From: Parabacteroides gordonii MS-1 = DSM 23371
GTDB lineage: Bacteria > Bacteroidota > Bacteroidia > Bacteroidales > Tannerellaceae
Assembly: GCF_000969825.1 (NCBI RefSeq)
Contig: NZ_KQ033919.1
Coordinates: 1,244,419-1,308,418, forward strand
DNA: 64,000 nt
Direction of reading: 5' to 3'
The notes beneath the pieces are model-generated. The model did no database searches and was not told where the DNA came from. It saw only the letters and a program-made list of their open reading frames with translations. This document shows, piece by piece, positions 21,262 through 31,032 of the stretch (position 1 is its first letter; each line of letters begins with the position of its first letter). The position numbers and the translations under genes are program-made.

Positions 21262-23442
21262 TTAATTAGCCATTTCCGACAAAAATTTAATACGTACCAG
21301 ACGGATCTCTTCTTCGGTATAATCGTTACCCAGCTCTTCGATCGCATCTTCCAGGTCATCGGTTTCAGAATCTTTGAAGTATTCGTAAATATCTTCAATA
21401 TGATCTTCATCCATGACATCATTTAAGAAATAGTCGATATTGATACGCGTTCCCGAATAAACGATTGCTTCAATCTCATCCAACAGATCGTTAAATTCAA
21501 GCCCGTTTGTCAAAGCAATTTCATCCAGGGCAACCTTACGATCGATCCGTTGAATGATAGACACCTTCAGTTTCGACTTATTAGCGACAGTACGTACACG
21601 CAGGTCTTCCGGCCGCTCGATTTCATTTTCTTCTACATGTTTTTTGATCAGCGTAATAAATTCCTGGCCGTAGCGTTTAGCTTTTCCGGCACCTACACCC
21701 GGAATATTCTGCAATTCATCCAATGTTACCGGATAAGTGGTAGCCATTGCTTCCAGCGACGGATCCTGGAATATTACGAAAGGAGGTACTTCCAGGCGTT
21801 TGGAGAGTTTCTTCCGCAAATCCTTCATCATCGAGTACAGAATAGGATCGACTGCACAGGTAGCTCCACCACGTACAGGTACTTCTTCTTCCTCATCTTC
21901 AAACTCGTTATCTTTCGTTATCTTGAACGATACCGGCTTCTTCATGAAATCTTTCCCCTTCGGAGAAATTTTCAGCAAACCGTAATTCTCGATATCTTTA
22001 GTCAGATAACCGGCTATCAGCGCCTGACGAATAACGGCGTTCCATGTCTTTTCGTCTTCATCCGTACCGGAACTGAAGACTTCCAGGTCATTGTGTTTAT
22101 AAGATTGTATTTCGGAGGTCTCATTTCCGACCAGCATATTGACAATATAATCTGCCTTAAATTTTTCTTTTAAAGTACTTATCACTTCAAGTACCGCACT
22201 CAACAATTCTTTCGCTTCCACTTGCTTTTGGGGGTTCAAACAATTATCACAATTTCCACAATTTTCTTCCAGGTACTCCTCTCCGAAGTAATGCAGCAGA
22301 ACCTTACGGCGGCATACGGATGTTTCGGCGTAAGCAGCTGTTTCAAGCAACAACTGTTTCCCGATCTCCTGCTCCGCTACCGGTTTACCCTGCATGAATT
22401 TCTCCAGTTTCTGTAAGTCTTTGTATGCATAGAATGCAATACACTGCCCTTCGCCGCCATCACGGCCGGCACGGCCTGTTTCCTGGTAATAACCTTCGAG
22501 GCTCTTGGGTATGTCATAATGGATCACATAGCGCACATCCGGCTTATCGATTCCCATACCGAATGCAATAGTAGCCACAATAACGTCTGCTTTCTCCATC
22601 AGGAACGCATCCTGATTTCCCGACCGTTGTTGAGAATCCATTCCGGCATGATAAGGAAGCGCCTTGATCCCGTTTGCTTTCAGAATATCGGCAAACTCTT
22701 CCACCTTCTTGCGGCTTAAACAATAGACAATACCCGATTTACCTTCGTTGGCCTTAATATACTTAATAATCTCGCGGTCTATATTCGCGCCTTTCGGACG
22801 AATTTCGTAATATAAATTAGAACGGTTAAAGGAGGATTTGAAAACTGAGGCATCTATCATACCCAGGTTTTTCTGGATATCATGTTGTACTTTCGGAGTA
22901 GCAGTCGCCGTAAGCGCTATCAGCGGACGCTTTCCTATTTCATTAATAATAGGACGTATCCTGCGATATTCCGGACGGAAATCATGTCCCCATTCAGAGA
23001 TACAATGAGCTTCGTCCACTGCATAAAATGAAATATTTACATTTCGCAGGAAATCGACATTCTCTTCCTTTGTCAGCGACTCAGGGGCAACATACAATAA
23101 CTTCGTCCGGCCTGCCATTATATCAGCCTTCACCTGGTCGATAGCCGACTTGTTCAGTGAAGAATTAATAAAATGAGCTACACCATCTTCCTCGCAGAAA
23201 TTACGCATGGCATCCACCTGATTTTTCATCAGAGCAATCAGAGGAGATATAACGATCGCTGTACCCTCCATCATAACCGAAGGCAACTGGTAACAGAGGG
23301 ACTTACCTCCACCGGTCGGCATCAATACGAAAGTATCATTCCCGGCCAGCACATTTTCAATAATTGCTTTCTGATTCCCTTTAAAGGTATCAAAACCAAA
23401 ATGAGTCTTTAAATGCTCAGTTAAACTATCCTTCTTCGCCAT
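21262..23442 (-). CDS. recQ: ATP-dependent DNA helicase RecQ
   Basis: The 726-residue protein has superfamily 2 helicase motifs: FKGNQKAIIENVLAGNDTFV, Walker A MPTGGGKSLCYQLP, the DEAH box DEAHCISEWGHDFRPEYRR, and motif VI QETGRAGRDGG. The RecQ-specific zinc cysteines follow (C.RR...CGNCDNC), then winged-helix and HRDC regions (PVTLDELQNIPGVGAGKAKRYG). The C-terminus is extended and acidic compared with E. coli RecQ. It follows clpX by 30 bp and ends in a strong terminator. Confidence 0.93.
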   Translation of the reverse strand: MAKKDSLTEHLKTHFGFDTFKGNQKAIIENVLAGNDTFVLMPTGGGKSLCYQLPSVMMEGTAIVISPLIALMKNQVDAMRNFCEEDGVAHFINSSLNKSAIDQVKADIMAGRTKLLYVAPESLTKEENVDFLRNVNISFYAVDEAHCISEWGHDFRPEYRRIRPIINEIGKRPLIALTATATPKVQHDIQKNLGMIDASVFKSSFNRSNLYYEIRPKGANIDREIIKYIKANEGKSGIVYCLSRKKVEEFADILKANGIKALPYHAGMDSQQRSGNQDAFLMEKADVIVATIAFGMGIDKPDVRYVIHYDIPKSLEGYYQETGRAGRDGGEGQCIAFYAYKDLQKLEKFMQGKPVAEQEIGKQLLLETAAYAETSVCRRKVLLHYFGEEYLEENCGNCDNCLNPQKQVEAKELLSAVLEVISTLKEKFKADYIVNMLVGNETSEIQSYKHNDLEVFSSGTDEDEKTWNAVIRQALIAGYLTKDIENYGLLKISPKGKDFMKKPVSFKITKDNEFEDEEEEVPVRGGATCAVDPILYSMMKDLRKKLSKRLEVPPFVIFQDPSLEAMATTYPVTLDELQNIPGVGAGKAKRYGQEFITLIKKHVEENEIERPEDLRVRTVANKSKLKVSIIQRIDRKVALDEIALTNGLEFNDLLDEIEAIVYSGTRINIDYFLNDVMDEDHIEDIYEYFKDSETDDLEDAIEELGNDYTEEEIRLVRIKFLSEMAN

Positions 23443-23472
23443 ACTTATTTATATTTTACAAACCGCCGGCAT

Positions 23473-24702
23473 TTACGCTATCTGCAAACGGTTTACATCT
23501 GATTTTTCAAACTTCTCCTTCGCATACTCCAGTGTTACATGGAGTTTCTTTTTCTTTTCTGAAGGCATGCTGAACATAGCATCCATCATGATAGCCTCAA
23601 CGATCGAACGCAGGCCACGGGCTCCCAGCTTAAACTCCAAAGCCTTATCCACGATATACTCGTAAACATCCTCATCGAACGAGAGTTTGATGGAATCCAT
23701 TTCAAACAACTTCACATATTGTTTGATAATAGAGTTTTTCGGCTCTGTCAGAATGCTGCGAAGCGTGCTCCGGTCAAGCGGATTCAGATAAGTCAGAATA
23801 GGCAGACGACCGATAATTTCAGGAATCAGACCAAACGACTTCAGGTCGGTCGGCGTAATATATTTCAAGAAATTATTCCGGTCTACCTGGGCTGTATCTT
23901 TGCTGGCGGAATATCCAACAACGCGTGTATTCAAGCGCTGCGCGATCTTCTTTTCTATACCGTCAAATGCCCCACCACAGATAAAGAGGATATTCTTTGT
24001 ATCTACCGCTATCATTTTCTGTTCAGGATGCTTTCTTCCACCCTGCGGCGGAACATTCACAATCGAACCTTCCAGTAATTTCAATAACCCCTGCTGTACT
24101 CCTTCTCCACTTACATCACGGGTTATAGACGGATTATCACTCTTGCGTGCAATCTTATCTATCTCATCAATAAAAACGATCCCTCTCTGGGCTGCGTCTA
24201 CATCATAATCAGCCGCCTGCAACAGACGAGTCAGGATACTCTCTATATCTTCTCCCACATAACCGGCTTCAGTCAGCACTGTCGCATCTACGATTGCAAA
24301 CGGCACGTGCAGCAACTTTGCAATGGTACGCGCCAGTAACGTTTTCCCTGTACCGGTGGCTCCGACCATAATGATATTAGACTTCTCGATCTCCACATCA
24401 TCCGAGGTCACTTTCTGAAGCAATCGCTTGTAATGGTTATACACCGAAACGGAAAGATAACGTTTTGCATCATCCTGTCCGATCACGTATTGATCCAGAA
24501 ATGTTTTTATGTCCCCAGGTTTCGGTAATTCTGTCTGCTCAAGTCCTAAAGCACTTTTCTTTGCAGGTTTTTGTTCTTTTACAATTTCGTACGCTTGCTG
24601 CGCGCATTCATCACAGATAGCACCGGATATTCCATTAATCAGCATGTTAACGTCCCGACTGCTTCGTCCGCAAAACGTACAAAAGTCGCCTGTTTTGGCC
24701 AT
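23473..24702 (-). CDS. clpX: ATP-dependent Clp protease ATP-binding subunit ClpX
   Basis: The 409-residue AAA+ unfoldase feeds substrates to ClpP. The N-terminal zinc-binding domain has cysteines at 8, 11, 30 and 33. Walker A is [13 protein letters not shown], Walker B is [11 protein letters not shown], and the pore and sensor regions ([27 protein letters not shown]) are present. It lies 60 bp after clpP with an intrinsic terminator in the gap, which may keep its level below that of clpP. Confidence 0.95.
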   Translation of the reverse strand: MAKTGDFCTFCGRSSRDVNMLINGISGAICDECAQQAYEIVKEQKPAKKSALGLEQTELPKPGDIKTFLDQYVIGQDDAKRYLSVSVYNHYKRLLQKVTSDDVEIEKSNIIMVGATGTGKTLLARTIAKLLHVPFAIVDATVLTEAGYVGEDIESILTRLLQAADYDVDAAQRGIVFIDEIDKIARKSDNPSITRDVSGEGVQQGLLKLLEGSIVNVPPQGGRKHPEQKMIAVDTKNILFICGGAFDGIEKKIAQRLNTRVVGYSASKDTAQVDRNNFLKYITPTDLKSFGLIPEIIGRLPILTYLNPLDRSTLRSILTEPKNSIIKQYVKLFEMDSIKLSFDEDVYEYIVDKALEFKLGARGLRSIVEAIMMDAMFSMPSEKKKKLHVTLEYAKEKFEKSDVNRLQIA

Positions 24703-24726
24703 AGAATATTTGTTTTTTTGATTGTC

Positions 24727-24753
24727 TAAAAAGACAAGGCCGAAGCCCTGTCT
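24727..24753 (-). terminator. UUCG-loop intrinsic terminator between clpP and clpX
   Basis: On the minus strand the stem AGACAGGGC pairs with GCCTTGTCT (one G-U pair) around a UUCG tetraloop, followed by a run of five T. It starts about 10 bases after the clpP stop. It may act as a partial terminator, since clpX has no obvious promoter in the remaining gap. Confidence 0.7.
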
Positions 24754-24762
24754 CTGTTTTTG

Positions 24763-25434
24763 TTATTTCTTCTTCTCACGAACCAGGATTTCATCAACCA
24801 TACCATAAGCTTTCGCTTCTTCGGCTGTCATCCAGTAGTCGCGATCGCTATCACGCTCTACCTCATCGTAAGGTTTACCTGAATGATCGGAAATAATAGT
24901 ATACAGTTCCTTTTTCACCTTCAGGATTTCACGAGCTGTGATCTCGATATCCGAAGCCTGTCCCTGTACACCGCCCAGAGGTTGATGGATCATCACACGT
25001 GAATGCGGAAGAGCCATACGTTTACCTTTTGTACCGGCAACCAGCAATACGGCAGCAAAAGAAGCCGCCATACCTGTACAGATCGTCGATACGTCGCATC
25101 CGATAAACTGCATGGTATCATAAATACCATAACCTGCATAAACGGAGCCGCCCGGAGAGTTAATATAAATAGATATATCTTTGCCGGGGTCGCTTGAATC
25201 CAGATATAATAATTGCGCCTGGATCACGTTAGCCGAATAGTCATCGACCTGGGTACCCAGGAAGATGATACGGTCCATCATCAGGCGGGAAAATACGTCC
25301 ATCTGCGCAACATTCAGCTGACGTTCTTCGATAATTGTCGGAGAAATATAACTGCTGGTGATATTCATATAACTATCCAGCGCATTGCCGTTCATCCGCA
25401 AATGTTTCGTTGCATACTTTCTAAAATCGTCCAT
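24763..25434 (-). CDS. clpP: ATP-dependent Clp protease proteolytic subunit ClpP
   Basis: The 223-residue serine protease forms the tetradecameric chamber used by ClpX. The catalytic serine is in [10 protein letters not shown] (S125) and the histidine in [11 protein letters not shown] (H150). The oxyanion region [16 protein letters not shown] is intact. The ATG at 25434 gives an N-terminus slightly longer than in E. coli. It lies upstream of clpX and recQ, downstream of tig, with its own promoter. Confidence 0.95.
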   Translation of the reverse strand: MDDFRKYATKHLRMNGNALDSYMNITSSYISPTIIEERQLNVAQMDVFSRLMMDRIIFLGTQVDDYSANVIQAQLLYLDSSDPGKDISIYINSPGGSVYAGYGIYDTMQFIGCDVSTICTGMAASFAAVLLVAGTKGKRMALPHSRVMIHQPLGGVQGQASDIEITAREILKVKKELYTIISDHSGKPYDEVERDSDRDYWMTAEEAKAYGMVDEILVREKKK

Positions 25435-25500
25435 AATCTATTATTTTTATATTACCGGAAGTCATAAAAAAAGGGATTCCCCTCTGACTTATCGGAATAA

Positions 25501-25533
25501 CAAAGTTATAAATAAATTTCTGAAAGAAACAAC
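25501..25533 (-). promoter_or_regulatory. clpP promoter
   Basis: The minus strand has GTTG (25533-25530) and TAACTTTG (25508-25501) separated by 21 bases. The -7 box is a perfect TAnnTTTG. The clpP ATG is 67 bases downstream. Confidence 0.55.
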
Positions 25534-25586
25534 TTATTTGCTATCCGGTAAGATATTTTTTAGAGAGAAAACCCTTTTTCTTGTTA

Positions 25587-25610
25587 AAACCATAGTGTTT
25601 ACTATGGTTT
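25587..25610 (-). terminator. tig terminator hairpin
   Basis: Perfect 10-base arms AAACCATAGT (25587-25596) and ACTATGGTTT (25601-25610) enclose a 4-base loop, 13 bases after the tig stop codon. The following minus-strand sequence begins with a short T run. Confidence 0.65.
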
Positions 25611-25623
25611 CAGAAGGATAATA

Positions 25624-26976
25624 TTATTCAAAGAGTTTGCTGAACTCTTCAGTTGAAACTTCTTTTACATCCAGTTCCACCTGTTCTTTCAACCATGCAG
25701 CCAGCTTTTCTTCAACTGCGCGATCGATAATGTTCTGCAAAGTCTGTTTATTTTTCAACATGTCTTTAGCATAGTTCGCCAATACATCTTCCGGAACGGA
25801 AAGCATACCGTACTGTGCAAACTGAGCCTGTGCCACACGTTTTGCGAAGGCTTCGATATCTGCATCTTCTACCTTCAGGTTATTTGACTTCACCAGATTT
25901 TCTTTGATCAACTGATACTTCAGGTCTTCAATCATCTTAGGGAAATCTTCTTCAACTTTTTCAGCTGTAGTATTTTCGTTAGCAGCAACCAACCAGCGTT
26001 TCAGCATATCGTCGGCAAACTTCATTTCACCGGCTTTCTGCACCAATACTTCACGAGCGTCCAACAGGAACTTATAGTCGCTCTGCGGAGTGAACTGGTC
26101 TGTCAATGCTTCCTTGATCTTGCTCTTAAATTCTTCTTCGCTGGTAACTACACCTTCGCCGAATACCTTATCGAACAATTCCTGATTCATCTCAGCCTTT
26201 TGGTGACGGGTAATTTCTGTAATTTCAAAGCTGAAATCACCGGTAATACCAGCAACAGCTTCTTTATCAACTTTCAGGAAGGAAGCGATTTCAGCTTCTG
26301 CACCTTCATAAGCCTTGTTCGGGTTGAATACGACCACAGAGTTAACCTTTGCACCTACGAATTTAGCCTTTTCAGCTTCATCCTTCATATATGCCGGCAT
26401 CAGTACAGCTTCTTCAACAACGATACCACCTTCTTTCGGAGAACCGTTTTCAAGTTCGGCTACAGTACCTTTCACCATATCCTTTTCTTCTACCTCGTCA
26501 GCCTTGTCGTAAGTACCGAAGTTTGCTGTATATGCATCGATCTGCTGGTTCAGCATTTCGTCATCGATAGCAACCTCATAATACGGAAGTTTGTCGCCCT
26601 TGCTCAGTGTAATATTGATTTCGGGAACCAAAGCTACATCGAAACAAAACTCGAAATCTTCCTGCGTATCAAAATTAATAGGCTTTTGTTCTGATTCGTT
26701 AGGCATCGGTTCGCCCAGTATATTCAATTTATTTTCGCGGATATAGCTGAAAAGATTTTCAGAAACCAACTTGTTTACTTCTTCAACCAATACATGTTTT
26801 CCATACATCTTTTTTACCATACCCATCGGTACCATTCCTTTACGGAAACCCGGTACATTTGCTTTCTGACGGAAGTTGCGCAGGCTCTTTTCAACCTGTT
26901 CAGCATAGTCAGCCTTCACTATTTCTAATTTCACAATACCACTTACGGCATCAATGTTCTTAAGCGAAACGTTCAT
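25624..26976 (-). CDS. tig: Trigger factor
   Basis: The 450-residue protein is the ribosome-associated chaperone and prolyl isomerase. The N-terminal domain carries the ribosome-binding signature in the form NVPGFRKGMVPMGMVKKMYG. The central isomerase region is divergent, as is common in Bacteroidetes, and the helical C-terminal chaperone domain is present. The gene has a near-consensus promoter and its own terminator, and precedes clpP-clpX as in many bacteria. Its docking protein L23 is encoded at 2140-2433. Confidence 0.92.
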   Translation of the reverse strand: MNVSLKNIDAVSGIVKLEIVKADYAEQVEKSLRNFRQKANVPGFRKGMVPMGMVKKMYGKHVLVEEVNKLVSENLFSYIRENKLNILGEPMPNESEQKPINFDTQEDFEFCFDVALVPEINITLSKGDKLPYYEVAIDDEMLNQQIDAYTANFGTYDKADEVEEKDMVKGTVAELENGSPKEGGIVVEEAVLMPAYMKDEAEKAKFVGAKVNSVVVFNPNKAYEGAEAEIASFLKVDKEAVAGITGDFSFEITEITRHQKAEMNQELFDKVFGEGVVTSEEEFKSKIKEALTDQFTPQSDYKFLLDAREVLVQKAGEMKFADDMLKRWLVAANENTTAEKVEEDFPKMIEDLKYQLIKENLVKSNNLKVEDADIEAFAKRVAQAQFAQYGMLSVPEDVLANYAKDMLKNKQTLQNIIDRAVEEKLAAWLKEQVELDVKEVSTEEFSKLFE

Positions 26977-27021
26977 TCTGAATGATTTATTTAATTAATA
27001 GTCGTATCGAATTTTAGGCTG

Positions 27022-27053
27022 CAAAATTAGAGTTATTCTTTCAATCTCGCAAA
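27022..27053 (-). promoter_or_regulatory. tig promoter (near-perfect Bacteroidetes promoter)
   Basis: The minus strand carries TTTG (27053-27050), 20 bases, then TAATTTTG (27029-27022). Both boxes match the consensus and the spacing is ideal. The tig ATG is 46 bases downstream of the -7 box. Confidence 0.8.
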
Positions 27054-27225
27054 TTGTTTACTTAATTTGTTATAAGCAAGCCTAATTTAGACACGGATTA
27101 TTTTTTTTATCGCAAAATGTTGTTTATCTAAAATTATTGTATTCCTTTGTAAAGTGAAAGGATCGCAAACTCCGGTTTACCACTTTCATAAGTAACAATT
27201 TTATTTTTTAATTATTTCTATTTTT

Positions 27226-27471
27226 ATGAACATTTACATTGGTAACCTGAACTATCGTGTTCGGGAAGAAGATTTAAAACAAGTAATGGAAGAATACGGA
27301 GTTGTAGATTCTGTAAAAATCATTATCGACCGTGAAACCGGAAAATCTAAAGGTTTTGCATTCGTTGAAATGCCGGACGATGCCGCAGCGAAGAAGGCTA
27401 TCGCCGAATTGAACGAAGCAGAATATGAAGGCCGCCAGATGGTAGTAAAAGAAGCCAGACCGAGAGCATAA
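27226..27471 (+). CDS. Small RNA-binding protein with a single RRM domain
   Basis: The 81-residue product is almost entirely one RNA recognition motif: RNP2 is IYIGNL (residues 3-8) and RNP1 is KGFAFVEM (about 41-48). Such single-RRM proteins are abundant in Bacteroidetes and cyanobacteria and act on RNA structure or stability; the targets here are unknown. The short leader contains complementary stretches (AAAGTG at about 27151 and CACTTT at 27181). A strong terminator follows the gene directly. Confidence 0.88.
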   Translation: MNIYIGNLNYRVREEDLKQVMEEYGVVDSVKIIIDRETGKSKGFAFVEMPDDAAAKKAIAELNEAEYEGRQMVVKEARPRA

Positions 27472-27493
27472 TCTACATTATCCTGGAAGAAAT

Positions 27494-27527
27494 AAAAACT
27501 TCTGCTATCTTTGGCAGAAGTTTTTTT
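27494..27527 (+). terminator. Intrinsic terminator of the RRM gene
   Basis: Arms AAAACTTCTGC and GCAGAAGTTTT (27495-27505 and 27514-27524) form a perfect 11-bp stem with an 8-base loop, followed by a T tract. It ends immediately before the next gene. Confidence 0.88.
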
Positions 27528-27539
27528 ATGACTGTACAT

Positions 27540-28430
27540 ATGATATTAAAAGGTATATACGCCGGTAAACCGGCCACGTTTCAATTATTGCTTCTGTTAC
27601 TATTCCTGTTGTTCGGGGGCATTCTGTCATCCCTGATCGGAACGGGGAGTTGTTTCCTGTTGTACGGTGCATCGGGTAATCTCATGCAAAATCCGGATGC
27701 GATGCGGTTCATGCAATTGATTTCCGCGATCGGAACATTCCTGTTTCCTTCACTTGCAGTAGCCTGGTTATGCAGCCCCACCCCGGGAGAATATCTTTGG
27801 ATGAAAAAAAGCCCGGATATCAAGATACTGTTCCTGGTACTTATCAGCATGTTCCTGATGTCGCCAGCAATCACTCTGACAGCATTACTCAACAAACAGA
27901 TGGTTCTGCCCACCTTTATGGCTCCTGTCGAAAACTGGATGAAAGCACAGGAAGCACTTGCCGAACAACTGACGAATATGCTTCTATCCGGCGACGGTTT
28001 GATGAACCTGTTAGCGAATCTGTTGGTGGTAGCCGTCATGGCAGGTATTACCGAAGAGTTTCTTTTCCGCGGCGCCCTGCAACGGATCATCGGGAAATGG
28101 ACATCGAACCATCATATTGTGATCTGGACAGCAGCGATCATATTCAGCGCTTTCCACATGCAATTCTACGGATTTCTCCCCCGCATATTACTGGGAGCCT
28201 ATTTCGGATATCTGTTATATTGGAGCAGAAATATCTGGATCCCTGTATTTGCCCATTTCGTCAATAACGCCTTTGCTGTTATCAGCATGTCGGACGACCG
28301 CCTGAAAGAAAATGAGTTTATTACAGGAGATATTTCAGATACGTACCTGTTGCCATACTCGGCATTGGCTATCGTAACCCTGTTGTTATTTTACCTGTGT
28401 ACCCAACAGATCAAAAGGATGACAAATTAA
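27540..28430 (+). CDS. CPBP-family intramembrane metalloprotease
   Basis: Starting at the ATG at 27540 ([11 protein letters not shown]) gives 296 residues. An ATG 12 bases earlier abuts the terminator T tract and is less likely. The protein is strongly hydrophobic with about seven to eight membrane segments. It shows the CPBP (CAAX protease/bacteriocin-processing) motifs [13 protein letters not shown] (EExxxR, about residues 170-182), [14 protein letters not shown] and [10 protein letters not shown]. The E, R and H residues are intact, so it should be active. The substrate is unknown. Its 3' end overlaps the convergent lptB gene by four bases. Confidence 0.83.
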   Translation: MILKGIYAGKPATFQLLLLLLFLLFGGILSSLIGTGSCFLLYGASGNLMQNPDAMRFMQLISAIGTFLFPSLAVAWLCSPTPGEYLWMKKSPDIKILFLVLISMFLMSPAITLTALLNKQMVLPTFMAPVENWMKAQEALAEQLTNMLLSGDGLMNLLANLLVVAVMAGITEEFLFRGALQRIIGKWTSNHHIVIWTAAIIFSAFHMQFYGFLPRILLGAYFGYLLYWSRNIWIPVFAHFVNNAFAVISMSDDRLKENEFITGDISDTYLLPYSALAIVTLLLFYLCTQQIKRMTN

Positions 28431-29179
28431 AGATCTTTTTTTCTCAGAACGAAGTCTTTACCCAGGTACTTTTCACGAACGATCTCATTTTCGGCAAGCT
28501 GTTCGGCCGTACCCTGGAAAAGAACCTTTCCTTCAAACAACAGATAAGCGCGGTCGCAGATACTCAGGGTTTCATACACATTATGGTCGGTGATCAGGAT
28601 ACCGATATTCTTATGTTTCAATTTGGCTACGATTGTCTGGATATCCTGTACGGCGATCGGGTCTACACCGGCAAACGGTTCATCGAGCATGATAAACTTC
28701 GGATCGATAGCCAGACAGCGGGCAATCTCGGCACGGCGGCGTTCTCCCCCGGACAACTGGTCACCCAGGTTCTTTCTAACCTTATTCAAACCGAACTCGG
28801 CAATCAGGCTTTCCAGTTTATCCTTCTGGTATTCGGGAGTAGTATCCGTCATCTCCAATACCGAACGGATATTATCCTCTACCGTCATTTTCCGGAAAAT
28901 GGAAGCTTCCTGGGCCAGATAACCGATACCATTACGGGCACGTTTATAAACCGGAAACTTGGTTATCTCCATATCATTCAGAAAGATCTTCCCCTCATTA
29001 GGAGTAACCAGACCAACAGTCATATAGAATGTCGTTGTCTTTCCCGCCCCGTTAGGGCCGAGCAATCCTACAATCTCCCCTTGCTTCACATTAATGGAAA
29101 CATGGTTCACCACCGTACGTGTTCTATACTTCTTCACCAGGTCCTCCGTGCGGAGCACCATCTGTTGTTCGTCTGCCAT
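28427..29179 (-). CDS. lptB: LPS export ABC transporter ATP-binding protein
   Basis: The 250-residue ATPase powers extraction of lipopolysaccharide from the inner membrane with LptF and LptG. Walker A is [16 protein letters not shown], the signature [16 protein letters not shown], and Walker [17 protein letters not shown]. The FYMTVGLV and [15 protein letters not shown] segments are characteristic of LptB. No permease gene is adjacent. The OstA/LptA-like gene at 14072 is a plausible partner in the same pathway. Confidence 0.93.
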   Translation of the reverse strand: MADEQQMVLRTEDLVKKYRTRTVVNHVSINVKQGEIVGLLGPNGAGKTTTFYMTVGLVTPNEGKIFLNDMEITKFPVYKRARNGIGYLAQEASIFRKMTVEDNIRSVLEMTDTTPEYQKDKLESLIAEFGLNKVRKNLGDQLSGGERRRAEIARCLAIDPKFIMLDEPFAGVDPIAVQDIQTIVAKLKHKNIGILITDHNVYETLSICDRAYLLFEGKVLFQGTAEQLAENEIVREKYLGKDFVLRKKDL

Positions 29180-29284
29180 ATCCTACTTATTTACGGGTAC
29201 AAAGAAACGGAATTAATTAGTTTTCCACAAGACTATTATCATTTCTTAAATCAACCTCATCCAAAGAATAGAACCAGACAAATA

Positions 29285-30460
29285 CTAATAACTCATTCCA
29301 AATTGCCAAAGCGGAACAATATTCGCATAACCAAATTCTATACCATCCTTTACCACGAAACCCTTTTCTACACCTTGAAGTTGCTTCTGCCCCTTATTTT
29401 TTCCCCCGACTTCAAAAGTCATTTCATCAATCTGAAAATCCGAAATATCAGAAGTTATAACATCATAATTTACCCTCATCTGATTAAAAAAGTATGTCTC
29501 CCTAATATTTCCTATATTTGGAATATCCTGAACCAGATTATAAATTAAATTCGTATTATCCAGAAATATTTTATCCACCTTGCCTAATCCACGAATTCCC
29601 CCCGTATTATCACGCAATTGAGAAATTAAGCCAGCTTCTTCTATATAGAGACAATAATCAGCAATATTATTTCGACTGGCTCCAAGCATGATTGCAATAC
29701 TACTAAAATTCGGTTTAAACGGAACACTTTTTGATATAATAGCAAGTAATTGTTTCAATTTACGCCCTGTTGAGACATTCATATCTGCATATTGAGGAAT
29801 ATCCGACTCCAACGTCTGATTGATAATTTGACGTAACCTTATATCATAACCATCTTCCATCGAAAACGGATAATAGCCTTTTTTCAAATAATCCTCGAAA
29901 AAAGGTAACGGATGTTCTAAACCGGAAACCTCAACCTGATGGGTAATAATTTCATTCAGCGTATAAATAGTAGCCGGAATATGATGAAATAGTTGTAAAT
30001 ACTCTCTAAATGATAAGCCTTGCATCCGATACATGACTGCCCTCCGACTCAAATCTGATGCTCCTTTATTTATATCCAGGACAGACGAACCAGTAAATCG
30101 GACCTTCAACTCCGGGTGATAATCATAAATCAGCTTTAGTTCTTTCGACCAATCTTTATATTTATGGATTTCATCAATAAATAAGTACTTAATACCTTTT
30201 TTCACCAATTCATCAGCTAAATCTAACAGCTTATTATCTGCAAAATAAAAATCCTCCGCTGTAACATAAATAGCTTCATCCGGATTCAGGTCCTTTTTTA
30301 TATGCTGAAGGATCAATGTAGTTTTCCCTACCCCCCTGGGACCGGTTAAACCAATCATCCGGCTATTCCAATCGATTTTAAAATAGATGTAACGCAAAAA
30401 ATCGGAATGCAACTCACGTAACAACTTATAATAATAACTCAATAACCTGTCCATATCCAT
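29285..30460 (-). CDS. AAA ATPase with DUF4143-type C-terminal domain
   Basis: The 391-residue protein has a P-loop GLTGPRGVGKTTLILQ (about residues 37-52), Walker B KYLFIDEIHKYKDW and a sensor region VRFTGSSVLDI. This fits the AAA_14/DUF4143 group of ATP-binding proteins. The C-terminal part ends FEVGGKNKGQKQ, resembling a nuclease-like fold often found in this family; activity is unproven. An alternative ATG two codons downstream exists. The gene is AT-rich compared with lptB next to it, suggesting acquisition. Immediately upstream are two palindromic 32-bp repeats at the promoter. Two decayed ATPases of related type occur at 41648 and 58816. Confidence 0.82.
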   Translation of the reverse strand: MDMDRLLSYYYKLLRELHSDFLRYIYFKIDWNSRMIGLTGPRGVGKTTLILQHIKKDLNPDEAIYVTAEDFYFADNKLLDLADELVKKGIKYLFIDEIHKYKDWSKELKLIYDYHPELKVRFTGSSVLDINKGASDLSRRAVMYRMQGLSFREYLQLFHHIPATIYTLNEIITHQVEVSGLEHPLPFFEDYLKKGYYPFSMEDGYDIRLRQIINQTLESDIPQYADMNVSTGRKLKQLLAIISKSVPFKPNFSSIAIMLGASRNNIADYCLYIEEAGLISQLRDNTGGIRGLGKVDKIFLDNTNLIYNLVQDIPNIGNIRETYFFNQMRVNYDVITSDISDFQIDEMTFEVGGKNKGQKQLQGVEKGFVVKDGIEFGYANIVPLWQFGMSY

Positions 30461-30473
30461 ACAATTTATTGGA

Positions 30474-30539
30474 CAAATATAATAAAAAATGCACTCTCAC
30501 AGTGCAAAACAAACAGAAAATTGCACTATAAGAGTGCAA
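30474..30539 (-). promoter_or_regulatory. Promoter and tandem palindromic operator-like repeats of the ATPase gene
   Basis: The -7 element on the minus strand is TATATTTG (30481-30474), 14 bases before the ATG. Just upstream are two copies of a 32-bp unit (starting 30490 and 30522). Each has an inverted repeat, TGCACT-N5-AGTGCA (30490-30506) and TTGCACT-N5-AGTGCAA (30521-30539), followed by AACAA. A TTTG -33-like box (30508-30505) overlaps the first repeat. The layout suggests a repressor site over the promoter. Confidence 0.6.
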
Positions 30540-30588
30540 AACAAGCAAAAGAATCTAAAAAGACAACTTCACTCACCTAAGAAGCTAT

Positions 30589-31032
30589 CTATTTTATCCG
30601 TCGTAATTTTCGTACCAGACAGACTAAAATGATCAAGATTGGAATTAATACCCACCAGACAATCCGATTCGTTTTATGCTTTATCACTTCCTGTCGGACA
30701 GAAACGGATGAAGTTGCACGCTGCCCGGTAACTGTATTGGCAGAAACAGATAACAAGTCTGTCGAATCAGCCATTTCCCATTCTTCAGCAGCATAAACAA
30801 TACGTTCCACAAACTGACGCCCTGCACTGTCCGGTGGTGAAAATGAATATTCCTTCAACCTGGAGCTGATGCGTAATTGCGTATTCCGGTTAAATTGCAG
30901 ACAGGATGTATCCAACTGTGTATGCGAAACAGAATCGGCATATGTGTAATATTGCTCCCGGCTCCCGGGATTACGCGATGCACAGCCGGACAATCCTGCT
31001 ACAATAATCAATAAAAAAATAGCGGTTCTCAT
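30589..31032 (-). CDS. Small lipoprotein with a C-terminal membrane segment (lysis-cassette member)
   Basis: The 147-residue product starts with a lipoprotein signal (MRTAIFLLIIVAGLSGCAS, cysteine at 17). A polar region follows, then a single membrane segment near the C-terminus (about 124-141, IVWWVLIPILIILVCLV) and a basic tail. Having both a lipid anchor and a membrane span could bridge two membranes, as phage spanins do; that role is inference. It overlaps the M15 peptidase gene by four bases (ATGA) and ends the four-gene cassette. Confidence 0.6.
   Translation of the reverse strand: MRTAIFLLIIVAGLSGCASRNPGSREQYYTYADSVSHTQLDTSCLQFNRNTQLRISSRLKEYSFSPPDSAGRQFVERIVYAAEEWEMADSTDLLSVSANTVTGQRATSSVSVRQEVIKHKTNRIVWWVLIPILIILVCLVRKLRRIK

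Noticed and set aside
30490-30539. Short CRISPR-like array
   Set aside because: Only two 32-bp units without spacers, and they sit on a promoter; an operator is a better explanation.
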